Notes under the pieces: model-generated
Databases searched by the model: none
Told to the model about the DNA's origin: nothing
The model's input: the letters and a program-made list of their open reading frames with translations, nothing else
Assembly: GCF_021648855.1 (NCBI RefSeq)
Contig: NZ_JAKJHX010000022.1
Location: 1-58,010, forward strand
DNA: 58,010 nt
Source of the DNA: Tychonema litorale BBK16
GTDB taxonomy: Bacteria; Cyanobacteriota; Cyanobacteriia; Cyanobacteriales; Microcoleaceae
Direction of reading: 5' to 3'
Position numbers and translations under genes: made by a program
Part shown: in pieces, positions 33,524 through 42,059 of the stretch
Layout: each line of letters begins with the position of its first letter
Position numbering within the stretch: position 1 is the first letter of the stretch

Positions 33524-34969
33524 TTAACGACTAGGCCCGCGAGCATTTAGCTGATCGAAAACGTACCGGGAAATTGCCGGAAATATAGTTTCATCCTTGG
33601 CATAAGCCGGATTATCAGCAAAAACTACTAAGATATAAATCGCTTTATCATCCAAAGTTCTGACAAATGCCGCTTCAGTTCTAGACTTAGAAGTATAGCC
33701 CACTTTAGAACCAAAATAAATATTAGTTGGTAAAGATTCACCCAGAAATCCTTGTATCGGGTTGCTAGGGTCATTTTTCCAGGCCTTTGGTTCTAAATCT
33801 CTAGTCAGCAGGTAAGCCATTTTTCGGCTGGCGATACTGGAAACAGCTTGTCTGGTATAAATTTCATACATTAATCTGGCTGCTTGATCGGTAGTTACTT
33901 GATTGCGAATTGGCTGGGAAGGATCGCCCCGTAATTGCAAGTCTCGTCCCACTGGTTGTTCTTGTCTTAAATAATATATTGGATAATTTTTGGTGGTTAT
34001 CTTAATATTATTGTACTCGGCTGCCTGGAAAAATGTGTTAATTTGATTGCGCTTTTGAAGCCATGTTTGTAATTCTTCTCCTGCTAATTTACCCCCGGAC
34101 TCTGTATCTGTAATTTTGTCTAAGATTCGGCTAGCTGCATCGTTGTTGGAAACACGGATCATTTGTTCTAAATCAGAAGTAAAGGCAGATTCTTTTTGTG
34201 TAATTATACCTTTTTCTAAAGCTGAGTAAAAACCCGCCATCCAAAATAATTTAGCGACACTAGCCGGAAATCTCAATGTTTGATTTTGGTATCCAGCGAT
34301 GGTATGGGCTTGGGAATTACTGACATCTAGTAAACTAATTGATAGCGGTTCTATGGGTAATCCTTTGGTGGTGGCAATCTTCGCTGCCTCATCAACAATA
34401 ACTTGCAATTCTTGAGAATAAACTGGATTTGGAGCTGTTTTGATATTGTAGGTGAAGCTAGTATCAGAATTGGAGTCTACTACGTTTTCCGGTGTGGCAA
34501 TTGTTGGTGGGGCTAGAGCCTCTTGAGGTAAGATGACTGGCGGTTCGATCGCACGGCGAGCTCTGAATGGTAGCGTAATTATCCAACCGATCGCGATCGC
34601 CCCTAGAATTAAATACAGGATGTTGCGGTATTTTAAACGAGCAAATGGCTTCCTGACTCGGCGACGAGACTTGATTGGACTCTGGTTGATTGGGCGTCGT
34701 GAGTTACTTAGGCGTCTAGTTGGGGCTGTTTTCGTCTCAGAAAATCCAGGCTTTTGTCGTGGGTTAGTTAGGCGTCTAGTTGGGGCTGTTTTCGTCTCAG
34801 AAAATCCAGGCTTTTGTCGAAGTTGTTTCCCCATATCTACCCCTTGCCGCCAAATATCTGTGAGGTACTTCAGCCATCGGGTTAACCAGAGGGGGATTGC
34901 CTCTACAGAGAATGAAACAGCCCTGGGGCGTCTGGGGGGAATTTGGCGGCGGCGACGGTCTACTTGCAT
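33524..34969 (-). CDS. Membrane-anchored class A beta-lactamase-like serine hydrolase
   Basis: 481 aa. A basic cytoplasmic N-terminus contains a 20-aa tandem repeat (QKPGFSETKTAPTRRL twice, 52-88). One membrane helix follows (NILYLILGAIAIGWIITLPF, about 116-135), then a penicillin-binding-fold domain. Catalytic SVAK (237-240) and SNN (274-276, for SDN/SxN) are present; the third motif is KVG instead of KTG. The missing E166 loop could not be assessed. It more likely acts on peptidoglycan or as a serine hydrolase than as a true beta-lactamase. Convergent with repeats downstream; no operon partner. Confidence 0.83.
   Translation of the reverse strand: MQVDRRRRQIPPRRPRAVSFSVEAIPLWLTRWLKYLTDIWRQGVDMGKQLRQKPGFSETKTAPTRRLTNPRQKPGFSETKTAPTRRLSNSRRPINQSPIKSRRRVRKPFARLKYRNILYLILGAIAIGWIITLPFRARRAIEPPVILPQEALAPPTIATPENVVDSNSDTSFTYNIKTAPNPVYSQELQVIVDEAAKIATTKGLPIEPLSISLLDVSNSQAHTIAGYQNQTLRFPASVAKLFWMAGFYSALEKGIITQKESAFTSDLEQMIRVSNNDAASRILDKITDTESGGKLAGEELQTWLQKRNQINTFFQAAEYNNIKITTKNYPIYYLRQEQPVGRDLQLRGDPSQPIRNQVTTDQAARLMYEIYTRQAVSSIASRKMAYLLTRDLEPKAWKNDPSNPIQGFLGESLPTNIYFGSKVGYTSKSRTEAAFVRTLDDKAIYILVVFADNPAYAKDETIFPAISRYVFDQLNARGPSR
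34711..34819. repeat. 60-bp tandem duplication inside the serine-hydrolase gene
   Basis: The 49 bases 34711-34759 and 34771-34819 are identical, in phase with the codons, giving two 20-residue units in the basic N-terminal tail. Confidence 0.9.
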
Positions 34970-35124
34970 TACAGTGTTGTGGTATCAAACTCGCAGGATT
35001 AGTTTATAATAGGGCGGCGTCTAAATGACAATTTTGTCGATCGACTCAGTTTTTGCCCATTCTAAATATTTTATGGGCTGATTTATACTTCTGTTAATTG
35101 TAAAAATCTCAGGATAGCACTCTG

Positions 35125-36144
35125 TTGCAGCAACATCCGTTTAAAAATATGAGAAATTGTTGGGGGCTGGCTGTTTTGGGATTAATAATCGTTGGTGTTA
35201 GTAATTCTTGGATGCCTTCTGTTTCGGTGTTTCAGCCCCAATCTGCGACTGCCGAAGCTATTGTCGATCGACAAACAGGGATCATACAAATTGATTCAAG
35301 TCATATTATTACAGAAACTGCTGTACTTCCTGAAGATATTGCACGTTTTGAACGAGTTGTAAAGTATGCAAAGGAACAAAATTTGCCCGATCGCCCGATG
35401 GGAGAAATTATACAGGCGATCGGCGATTATTTTATGGGTCAACCCTACACTGAGGGTTTGTTGGATAAATCAGGGACAGAAAAATTAGTCATAACTTTAG
35501 ATAAATTTGATTGTGTTTTATTTGTCGAAACTGTACTGGCGATCGCACGGGGTGTCGCTGTCCAAGATTACGATTATCAAAATTTCGCAAATCGGATTGA
35601 ATCACAGCGCTATTTGAACGGTAAAATGAACGGTTATTGTAGCCGATTGCACTATTTTTCAGAATGGATTAATGACAATCAAAAACGCCAAACTGTAGAA
35701 AATATCACGGCAAAATTGGGCGGAATACTAATGGATAAAAAACTCAATTTTATGAGTCAACACCGCAGCAGTTATCCACAAATGCTCAAGGATGAAGCGA
35801 CTTATCAGTGCATTGTTAAAATCGAAGCCGATTTAGCAAAATCTACAGTTAATTACATACCAGAAAATCGGATCAAAAGTATTTATGCTCAGTTACAACC
35901 AGGGGATATTGTGGCGGTAGCTACGGATGTGAAAGGATTGGATGTAACGCACACTGGCTTGGTTTATCGGAATCGCGACGGGAATATTGGTTTAATTCAT
36001 GCTTCTCCGGCGGGACAGGTGACAGTGGCTTACGACTTGCACAGATATATTAGCAGGGTTGAAAGTGCGATCGGGATTGTGGTAGCTAGGGCGATCGATC
36101 CCAGACAAAATGGAGTAAGATTAAACGAACCGCGAAGGCGCTAA
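35125..36144 (+). CDS. DUF1460 (NlpC/P60-like) exported protein
   Basis: A 339-aa protein with a signal segment (CWGLAVLGLIIVGVSNSWMP) and the DUF1460 core. LDKFDCVLFVETVLAI carries the probable catalytic Cys; YFSEWINDNQKR and DVTHTGLVYRNRDGNIGLIHAS carry the His. The family resembles N-acetylmuramoyl-L-alanine amidases of the NlpC/P60 group, acting on peptidoglycan. The start is TTG 35125 (AGGAT upstream) or ATG 35149. The final codons (NEPRRR and stop) are written in a dispersed repeat that forms the terminator-like palindrome downstream. Confidence 0.83.
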   Translation: MQQHPFKNMRNCWGLAVLGLIIVGVSNSWMPSVSVFQPQSATAEAIVDRQTGIIQIDSSHIITETAVLPEDIARFERVVKYAKEQNLPDRPMGEIIQAIGDYFMGQPYTEGLLDKSGTEKLVITLDKFDCVLFVETVLAIARGVAVQDYDYQNFANRIESQRYLNGKMNGYCSRLHYFSEWINDNQKRQTVENITAKLGGILMDKKLNFMSQHRSSYPQMLKDEATYQCIVKIEADLAKSTVNYIPENRIKSIYAQLQPGDIVAVATDVKGLDVTHTGLVYRNRDGNIGLIHASPAGQVTVAYDLHRYISRVESAIGIVVARAIDPRQNGVRLNEPRRR

Positions 36145-36218
36145 GGACGCGAAGGAAGAGAAAGAAGAGGAAGAATAAGATGCAGTTCTTCCTTTGCGCT
36201 TTTCACGTCTTCGCGGTT
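36128..36218. terminator. Long inverted repeat between convergent genes
   Basis: Two 31-nt arms (36128-36158 and 36188-36218), AACCGCGAAG... and its approximate complement ...CTTCGCGGTT, pair with several mismatches. They lie between convergent genes and include the stop codon of the first (36142-36144). A bidirectional transcription stop is plausible; the sequence is also a dispersed-repeat type. Confidence 0.6.
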
Positions 36219-36247
36219 TAATCATTCCGTAGTTACCAGATTTGATA

Positions 36248-37594
36248 TCAATTGACAATTTCAGTACGAGATACCTTACTATTTCTCGCAGGATTTGCCG
36301 TTAATTCCGGCGGTGAGGCTGGAACAGCTCCCCATTCACTCAAAAAGCCTTTCAACAACACTTCTTGCTGAGTACGCAATACTTCGACATTAGCGCCTCC
36401 ATTCATAATCACAAACCAGACAGTTTGTTGTGTCTGAGTTGGCAGAGCTCCGCCCAAGGCGCTGACATTATCCAAAGTTCCTGATTTGATTACTGCTAAT
36501 TTTGGCAATGGCCGTTCTGACAGTATTCCTTTGTCTTTTCCAACTACAGTTAAAACATCGGCAACTGTCATATTGTAAGGTTGAAGATAGCGTTCTAGTG
36601 CTAAAAATAAACCGCAGGCGGCGCGAGGCGAAATGCGATTGTCTTCGCTTAAGCCGGAACCGTTGACAAGTTGAATTTCTGCTGGGGGAAGTCCTATTGC
36701 TACTGCTGCTTCTTGCGCTACTACTTTTGCACCACCGACAGTATCGGCTAACATATCTGCCATCAAATTGTTGCTGTACTGATTCATTTTTTTGATCAGT
36801 TCAGCTAGAGGCAAAGAGGAATGTTGGATTAAAGGCTGCGCGCTGATTGTAGGTGTTGATGGAGCAATTGTGACATTACCTTCTATTATTACTTGCGGTT
36901 TTGGGGTGTTGGGAGGTAGTGTTTGATATTGGGTTGTGGCTTCGGCAGACCAGATTTGGCTGTTCAATCCTTCTTTGAGCAATTCTCCAGATTTGAGGGG
37001 ATTTAATTCAAAGTTCATGTAAAATTTATTGGCAATTATCAGGTTGCCTGTGACTCGTTTGATGCCTTTTTTGTTTAAGGCGTTGCCGATCGCGATCGCC
37101 TCTTCCCACACAAATAATGGATCTTCGCTACCTTGAATAATTAAGTCGCCTGTTAAGACTCCGTTTTTTATACCACCATTTGTGCCAATAAAAGTAATAA
37201 ATTGATGTTCTGGCCCGAATTTTTGTAGTGCTACCAGAGATGTTGCTACTTTGGTAATTGAAGCGGCGGGCAGGGGAATTGTGCCTTGATGATTTGCGAG
37301 TAAAGTATTGCCAGATTGTATCCAAATCCCCTGGTTTTCTTTGGCAAAACCTTGAGATGTTAAGCTGTTGAGATACTCTTTGATTTTGGTGTTTGTGGTG
37401 GTTTCGGGATTGTTGGCAGAGACTATTAGTGGCTGATTTAGGTTAATCGGCGATGGGGAAACTGTGGCGACAGGAGTGGCTGTGGGAATTTGGGGTGATT
37501 CGGTGGCTGCACATCCGGTAATTAGTGTCAAAAGGGCGATCGCCTTTAGATTCCACATTTTCTGGATTATGTTGATTTTCATCAGATTTTTCAA
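36248..37594 (-). CDS. dacB: D-alanyl-D-alanine carboxypeptidase/endopeptidase (PBP4, S13 family), lipoprotein
   Basis: 448 aa. A lipobox (LLTLITGC, Cys28) marks a lipid-anchored periplasmic protein. The S13 catalytic set is complete: Ser112-Ile-Thr-Lys115, SNN in MNQYSNNLMADML, and KSG in VIKSGTLDNVSALGG. It removes the terminal D-Ala of peptidoglycan side chains or cuts D-Ala-mDAP cross-links. The usual S13 insert is short (total length is at the low end for PBP4). It is convergent with the DUF1460 gene, another likely peptidoglycan enzyme. Confidence 0.92.
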   Translation of the reverse strand: MKNLMKINIIQKMWNLKAIALLTLITGCAATESPQIPTATPVATVSPSPINLNQPLIVSANNPETTTNTKIKEYLNSLTSQGFAKENQGIWIQSGNTLLANHQGTIPLPAASITKVATSLVALQKFGPEHQFITFIGTNGGIKNGVLTGDLIIQGSEDPLFVWEEAIAIGNALNKKGIKRVTGNLIIANKFYMNFELNPLKSGELLKEGLNSQIWSAEATTQYQTLPPNTPKPQVIIEGNVTIAPSTPTISAQPLIQHSSLPLAELIKKMNQYSNNLMADMLADTVGGAKVVAQEAAVAIGLPPAEIQLVNGSGLSEDNRISPRAACGLFLALERYLQPYNMTVADVLTVVGKDKGILSERPLPKLAVIKSGTLDNVSALGGALPTQTQQTVWFVIMNGGANVEVLRTQQEVLLKGFLSEWGAVPASPPELTANPARNSKVSRTEIVN

Positions 37595-37640
37595 AAGAAC
37601 TTACACTTGAATATCAAAGCACTGAGTGTAGCCCAAGTGT

Positions 37641-37724
37641 TCAACACTAAATGCCCAATTCCCGATGCCCAATGCCCGATGCCCAACGCATCGTTAAAAT
37701 GGGGCAACCACGGGGGATTGCCCC
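37641..37724. repeat. ATGCCCA heptamers and a GGGGCAA/TTGCCCC palindrome
   Basis: Six to seven ATGCCCA/ATTCCCG units (37648-37690) are followed by an inverted repeat GGGGCAA (37701-37707) / TTGCCCC (37718-37724). Confidence 0.8.
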
Positions 37725-37759
37725 TACAAAGATTTTTGAAATTTCCCTGATAAACTGGT

Positions 37760-38095
37760 CTAGCCAGCCAAACTACCTATACTCAACGGCACCATCTCGC
37801 CGTGCATTGTCAATCCTAATAACATCGGTTCATTTGGTCGAATCAACTGTCCTGTAAGGGCGCAGCGTTCTTCCTGCTGTGCGGTAGCGTCCATGCTGGC
37901 TCGAATATCCGATCGCGTAAACATCTGGCGGTAATCTCCAGACTTCTGCTGCACATAATTCCATAGCAAATCTCGAATCAAAGCTTGATAGCCTTGATTC
38001 CCAGAGAGTTCTTTGAGTCTCTCTTTGAGGTCTTTTTCCAGTCGAATGCTGGTAACTTCCATTTCGGTGGTTGAAGTTCTAGGTAGGGTGTGCAT
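37760..38095 (-). CDS. Ribbon-helix-helix DNA-binding protein
   Basis: 111 aa. Residues about 12-55 (MEVTSIRLEKDLKERLKELS, then GYQALIRDLLWNYVQQ) form a ribbon-helix-helix domain like CopG/Arc regulators. The C-terminal part has a small Cys-containing segment (CALTGQLIRPNEPMLLGL) that may bind a ligand or metal. It probably acts as a transcription repressor. No partner toxin is adjacent. Confidence 0.8.
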   Translation of the reverse strand: MHTLPRTSTTEMEVTSIRLEKDLKERLKELSGNQGYQALIRDLLWNYVQQKSGDYRQMFTRSDIRASMDATAQQEERCALTGQLIRPNEPMLLGLTMHGEMVPLSIGSLAG

Positions 38096-38379
38096 AATTT
38101 TTTCTCCGTAACGGGTGGACAGATGTGTAATATCAGTGTAGTATGTTTAAAGCTAGATTTAAACCTCTATTAGGACTTTTTGCCTTCTGTGAAATTTCTC
38201 CCCATCTACTCCACCTGTCAACCCAAGTTAGATCGCCCCTGCGATCGTGCAAAATCGTCACGAGCCCAGGTCAGAACGGGATTTGTGACAGTTATTGCAA
38301 CGTCATGGGCGATCGGAAGCCTATGTAAAGGGAGTTATAGTGGATTAGGAGAAATTGCAGAAAATAATCATCACGAGAT

Positions 38380-38522
38380 AAACCGAGACGGTTTGGAAGT
38401 GGCACAGCCACAGGGAAATGTGCGAAGCGGGAGGTACTGCTAAACGACAGTACCGGTACAGGATGAAAATTTGCGTTTAGCAGTTTTTCTAGCCCCCGCT
38501 TCCTACTAAGAGAAGCGGGGGC
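38380..38522 (+). ncRNA. Structured RNA or insertion-element end upstream of the HNH gene
   Basis: The 553-bp gap 38096-38648 contains consecutive hairpins: AAACC/GGTTT (380-394), GTGGC/GCCAC (399-411), ACTGCTAAACG/CGTTTAGCAGT (436-446 with 474-484, followed by TTTT) and an 11-bp GCCCCCGCTTC/GAAGCGGGGGC stem (492-522), all as 38xxx. GAAGCGGG at 38424-38431 can also pair with CCCGCTTC at 38495-38502, giving two exclusive folds. Either a cis-acting leader of the HNH gene or the right end of an IS200/IS605-type element (TnpB omega-RNA region) would look like this. The upstream part, 38143-38370, has no convincing gene. Confidence 0.55.
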
Positions 38523-38648
38523 ATTTGATTGCAGATTTTAGCAATTTCCTGGAGTTGGGAAACTGGCTAGAAACCAGATTTAGCCAATGTTGGCGAAAAA
38601 TTTAACATCTCAGATCCAAAATCCAAAATTGATGAGGAGAAGCAAGCC

Positions 38649-39164
38649 ATGACTTTAGCGACTGATGTATTAAGGCAATCTGTGGTGGTGTTTTCTAAGA
38701 ATTATCTACCGATGAGCCGTGTCAACATCAAACGAGCGATCATTCTTTTAGTCACTGGTAAAGCTGAACCTCTAGATTTTACTACTGGTAATGGCTGGTT
38801 GGTGCGATCGCCCAGCACAGCAATTCATGTACCCGAACACATCCGCTTGACTTTGGCAAACAGGGAACGTCTTTGGAAAGTGCCACCAGTGAATCGCCGG
38901 GAAGTTTTGCGGCGGGATGCTCATTCTTGTCAATACTGTGGTAGCAACAGGCGTTTGACGTTAGATCACGTCATGCCTAAATCGAAGGGGGGGTTGCATA
39001 CCTGGGACAACGTGGTGGCTGCTTGCGAAGGGTGCAATTCTCGTAAGGGCGATCGAACTCCCATAGAAGCTGCAATGCCTCTGCGGGCTAAGCCAAAGGC
39101 TCCTATGCACCCCACTGTTGCTTTTGCCGAAATGTTTTGGCACGAACATCAAATTGGGGAATAG
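38649..39164 (+). CDS. HNH endonuclease family protein
   Basis: 171 aa. The N-terminal strand-helix segment SVVVFSKNYLPMSRVNIKRA (then ILLVTGKAE) is typical of a widespread small HNH family. The C-terminal HNH/zinc part is CQYCGSNRRLTLDHVMPKSK, then WDNVVAACEGCNSRKGDRTP, with two CxxC zinc pairs and the DH...N active site. It is expected to nick or cut DNA, though the cellular role of this family is unclear. GAGGAG lies about 8 nt before the ATG. A structured RNA element precedes it. The architecture also resembles small IscB-related HNH proteins; that relationship is not established here. Confidence 0.9.
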   Translation: MTLATDVLRQSVVVFSKNYLPMSRVNIKRAIILLVTGKAEPLDFTTGNGWLVRSPSTAIHVPEHIRLTLANRERLWKVPPVNRREVLRRDAHSCQYCGSNRRLTLDHVMPKSKGGLHTWDNVVAACEGCNSRKGDRTPIEAAMPLRAKPKAPMHPTVAFAEMFWHEHQIGE

Positions 39165-39480
39165 GGCATTGGGCATTGGGCATTGGGCATTGGGCATCGG
39201 GCATGGGGCATGGGGCATGGGGCATCGGGTATCGGAGACTGAGCGTAGTCGAAGTGTCTAAAAACCTTATTCCTTTTTCCTGAAGCGGTTTCTGAACCCA
39301 ACATATTTTAAAAGAGTTGGGTTTCGCTCTCGCCTCAACCCAACCTACACTATCTGAGCTCGTTCCCTGAGCGGAGTCGAAGGGTCGAAATACCAATTCC
39401 CAATTCCCGATTCCCAATTCCCGATTCCCAATTCCCGATTTCAAAATTTCAAAATTTCAAATTTTCAATTCCAAATTTAA
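39155..39480. repeat. Repeat-filled gap: GGGCATT and AATTCCC heptamers, dispersed palindromes
   Basis: GGGCATT/GGGCATG units (39160-39232), an AGACT/AGTGTCT palindrome (39236-39259), an AACCCAAC/GTTGGGTT inverted repeat (about 39295-39323), a TCGACT-type element (39364-39385), CAATTCC/CGATTCC units (39392-39440) and TTTCAAAA units. No gene is visible. Confidence 0.88.
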
Positions 39481-39491
39481 AGGCTGTCAAT

Positions 39492-39887
39492 ATGCTGAAG
39501 TTGACTTACACTGAAACGGGCTTTAACCTGGAGCGTTTAGCTCAATCTCCCGAACAGTTGGTGGCGCTGCGAGTTGTGCTGGCTATGCGAGTTGGTCAAA
39601 GCATCAGCGTCGAACCTAGCACTGCGGCGTTTTTGCTCCCTGCGAATTTACCCGCACTTTCTCTACTCCAATCTGAGGCCCGTGCGGATGGAAGTGATAC
39701 GATCGCCCTTTGTGTTGCTGATGCTGAATATGTAGAAGTGACTTTGCGCGGAACGTGGATTTCTCTGTCTGATGGCGCTGATGGCGTGTTTATGACCGTT
39801 TTGAGCGATCGGGCAGAGTTCTTGGTATTCAAACTCTGGTTGGAAACTCAGCCTGCTAACTCTGTCGTAGAAGAAGTCGGTGATTAA
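39492..39887 (+). CDS. Conserved hypothetical protein, 131 aa
   Basis: An acidic, soluble protein (pattern LTYTETGFNLERLAQSPEQL, then VALRVVLAMRVGQSISVEPS, ending FKLWLETQPANSVVEEVGD). It lacks a signal peptide, membrane helix or recognisable catalytic motif, and alternating beta/alpha stretches suggest a small globular fold. Codon use is like that of its neighbours. I do not recognise a characterised family; similar proteins appear to be limited to cyanobacteria (inference). Confidence 0.75.
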   Translation: MLKLTYTETGFNLERLAQSPEQLVALRVVLAMRVGQSISVEPSTAAFLLPANLPALSLLQSEARADGSDTIALCVADAEYVEVTLRGTWISLSDGADGVFMTVLSDRAEFLVFKLWLETQPANSVVEEVGD

Positions 39888-39964
39888 GATTAAAGAAAGA
39901 ATCCATGAATTTGTTGAACAAGCATCTTGCCTGTTCTATAGCAGTTTTCAAAGAATGATATAGA

Positions 39965-40025
39965 GGACACGGCAGTGCCGTGTCCCTACCTCGATTAATT
40001 GTAGGGACACGGCACTGCCGTATCC
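39965..40025. repeat. Two REP palindromes
   Basis: Copy 1 (39965-39985) has arms GGACACGGCA / TGCCGTGTCC. Copy 2 (40005-40025) has GGACACGGCA / TGCCGTATCC with one G-T pair. A TAATTTCTGCC unit is then repeated three times (about 40026-40063). Confidence 0.85.
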
Positions 40026-40074
40026 TAATTTCTGCCTAATTTCTGCCTAATTTCTGCCTAATTTATTCGTCAAT

Positions 40075-41901
40075 CTAAGGCGTATAGATGATATTGAAAT
40101 AAATACCAGAATCTTGAAGACTGTCTCCGCGATCGCGAATTCTCATCAAAGGTAAAGCATATTCTACGCGAACATTCACCCGTGGTATCGGTTCCCAAAT
40201 CACACCCAAACCCAAACCCGCCAAAAATCTCTGACTCGTTAACTTATTCGGATTATCTCGCATATTCCACACAGTACCCGCATCAAAAAACGGAGCCAAT
40301 TGAAGTTTCGGAGCACCGGAAGCATCCCTCTGTACAGTAATCCGATCCTCAACCGAAAATCGGAAGCCATTGTCGCCAGAACGGACATTTTGTCGATAGC
40401 CTCGCAAAGATTGCCCGCCACCAATTACAAATTGCTGAGAAGACAACAAACTATTAGCTGACAACTGCAAGTCTCCCTGCACAATTAATAAATGTTTATT
40501 GTTCAATCGCTGCACCCGCTGCACTTGACCTAGCCAACTCAAAAACTGCCCGTCGGGCTCAGAACCCTCGTTACTGGTGGCGTCAAACAAGCTAGTGCCG
40601 ATCGTAAATTGCGATCGCAGCGCCCAAGCACCTTGGGGATCGCGCCGAATATAGTCCTGTCCCAGTTTAATTGCACTCGTAGTGCTCACACCCCTAGAGT
40701 CCGGGCCGATGCCAAAAGCAGTCGGTTCACCATCAACAAAAGTACGGCCTGTTTGATAAGTAAAACCCGTAGATAAGGCAAATTCCTCGATCGGCGATCG
40801 CACTAACGGCTGTCGATAACTAACTTCAAATAAATGGGATTTACCCGAAATATCAAAAGCGTCAAAAGGTGCTTGCACGATACTATTACGATTCGGTGCC
40901 GCCCTCAGTTGCAAAGTACCATTCATCGCATTTAGTGGGACGCGATAGCTAAAATCAAACACATCAGAATCGCCGATCGATCGATAATAAGCCGCCGCAA
41001 GTTCGTCGCCATTTCCGGTGATATTGCGGTGACGCAAACTAACTCCCAATCTTGTAGAACCCACGCTAGGAGGCGAGTAATTGTCAATACTAAAACTAGA
41101 TTGAAACGGATTAGCTTCCGAGACGCGAACGATCAGAATGCTCTCCCCTTCATTATCACCTGCCCGCAGTCTAGCTTCTACATTATTAAATAAAGGATCG
41201 ACTCGTAACAAACGGAGTTGATCCTCTAATTTTGTTGTGCTTAAAGGCATTCCGGCACCGAGTTTAATCCGGCTGCGAATATACTCTGGATTTAATCTTT
41301 TAGTTCCTTCGACCTCAATTTTGCTGAGTTTGCCTTCGAGCACTTGAATCTGGACTACCCCTGCGGTGATAGTTTGGGGCGGTAAGACAGCTCTGGAGGT
41401 GATGTAGCCTCGATTGAGATAAATTTCAGTAATTTTGTCGGCGACCTGCTTGAGTTGTTCTAGGGTGGCTAAACGTCCCTCGAACGGGTTGACTAAAGCT
41501 TTAATTTCATCGGGGCTTAAAATCGTACTCCCAATTACTTGAATTTTCTCAATTCTAATTTCCCCAGTAGGCATGGGTGGGGGAACGGGTGAAGGTGGCT
41601 GCGGCTCAACTCTTGGCGGCGCTTGGGGAGGTTCCGGGGAAGGCTGCGGGGCCGGTTGCAGAAATCGATCGCGATTTGGGTCTGGCTGAGTTGGTGGTGG
41701 CGGTAACACCGGATTTTGCGATCGATCGCGGTTTAAGTCGGGCGGGATGTTTCCCAGTGGTGTTTGTGGATTCTGGGCTAAAAGATTATAAATATCGGAA
41801 GTTTGAGATATGGCTTGATCTGCATAGGATGGGAGGGTAGAGACTACACTCAGCAGTGAAACCGCAAACGGAAACATTATAGTATTTACAGTGCGACGCA
41901 T
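40075..41901 (-). CDS. TpsB/FhaC-type outer-membrane secretion protein (ShlB family)
   Basis: 608 aa from the ATG at 41901 (a GTG at 41943 is possible). Signal peptide (TIMFPFAVSLLSVVSTLPSYA), a Pro-rich linker (about 50-125), POTRA 1 (IRIEKIQVIGSTILSPDEIK...) and POTRA 2 (LSKIEVEGTKRLNPEYIRSR...). A C-terminal beta-barrel follows, with the L6 tip motif GGGQSLRGYRQN characteristic of the Omp85/TpsB superfamily. It would export a large TpsA protein across the outer membrane. No TpsA gene is adjacent; the upstream minus-strand neighbour is a DUF928 protein, a family often near cyanobacterial TPS genes. Confidence 0.9.
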   Translation of the reverse strand: MRRTVNTIMFPFAVSLLSVVSTLPSYADQAISQTSDIYNLLAQNPQTPLGNIPPDLNRDRSQNPVLPPPPTQPDPNRDRFLQPAPQPSPEPPQAPPRVEPQPPSPVPPPMPTGEIRIEKIQVIGSTILSPDEIKALVNPFEGRLATLEQLKQVADKITEIYLNRGYITSRAVLPPQTITAGVVQIQVLEGKLSKIEVEGTKRLNPEYIRSRIKLGAGMPLSTTKLEDQLRLLRVDPLFNNVEARLRAGDNEGESILIVRVSEANPFQSSFSIDNYSPPSVGSTRLGVSLRHRNITGNGDELAAAYYRSIGDSDVFDFSYRVPLNAMNGTLQLRAAPNRNSIVQAPFDAFDISGKSHLFEVSYRQPLVRSPIEEFALSTGFTYQTGRTFVDGEPTAFGIGPDSRGVSTTSAIKLGQDYIRRDPQGAWALRSQFTIGTSLFDATSNEGSEPDGQFLSWLGQVQRVQRLNNKHLLIVQGDLQLSANSLLSSQQFVIGGGQSLRGYRQNVRSGDNGFRFSVEDRITVQRDASGAPKLQLAPFFDAGTVWNMRDNPNKLTSQRFLAGLGLGVIWEPIPRVNVRVEYALPLMRIRDRGDSLQDSGIYFNIIYTP

Positions 41902-42059
41902 AATTAATTTTTTGTAATAACTTTGCTTGCTGGTCGATCGCACCAGTCGATCGTTTCAAATTAACTAGACACTCCTGAAGTTTAACGACTTAAAAATAAG
42001 CAGTCGGGCTGTCTCCGAGGGAAGTAGCCCTGAGTGCTCATTTGAACAAAAAATTGGAG

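Noticed and set aside
33524..34969. Antibiotic-resistance beta-lactamase
   Set aside because: Membrane anchor, KVG instead of KTG, and no mobile resistance context; a peptidoglycan-related hydrolase is more likely.
34533..35009. 158-codon frame antisense to the serine-hydrolase gene
   Set aside because: It lies opposite a well-supported gene and has no domain; a shadow frame that also reads the duplicated segment.
38180..38443. 87-codon plus-strand frame upstream of the HNH gene
   Set aside because: No recognisable protein similarity; its 3' half is the hairpin-rich RNA region. A decayed TnpB C-terminus was considered but the zinc-finger residues are not there.
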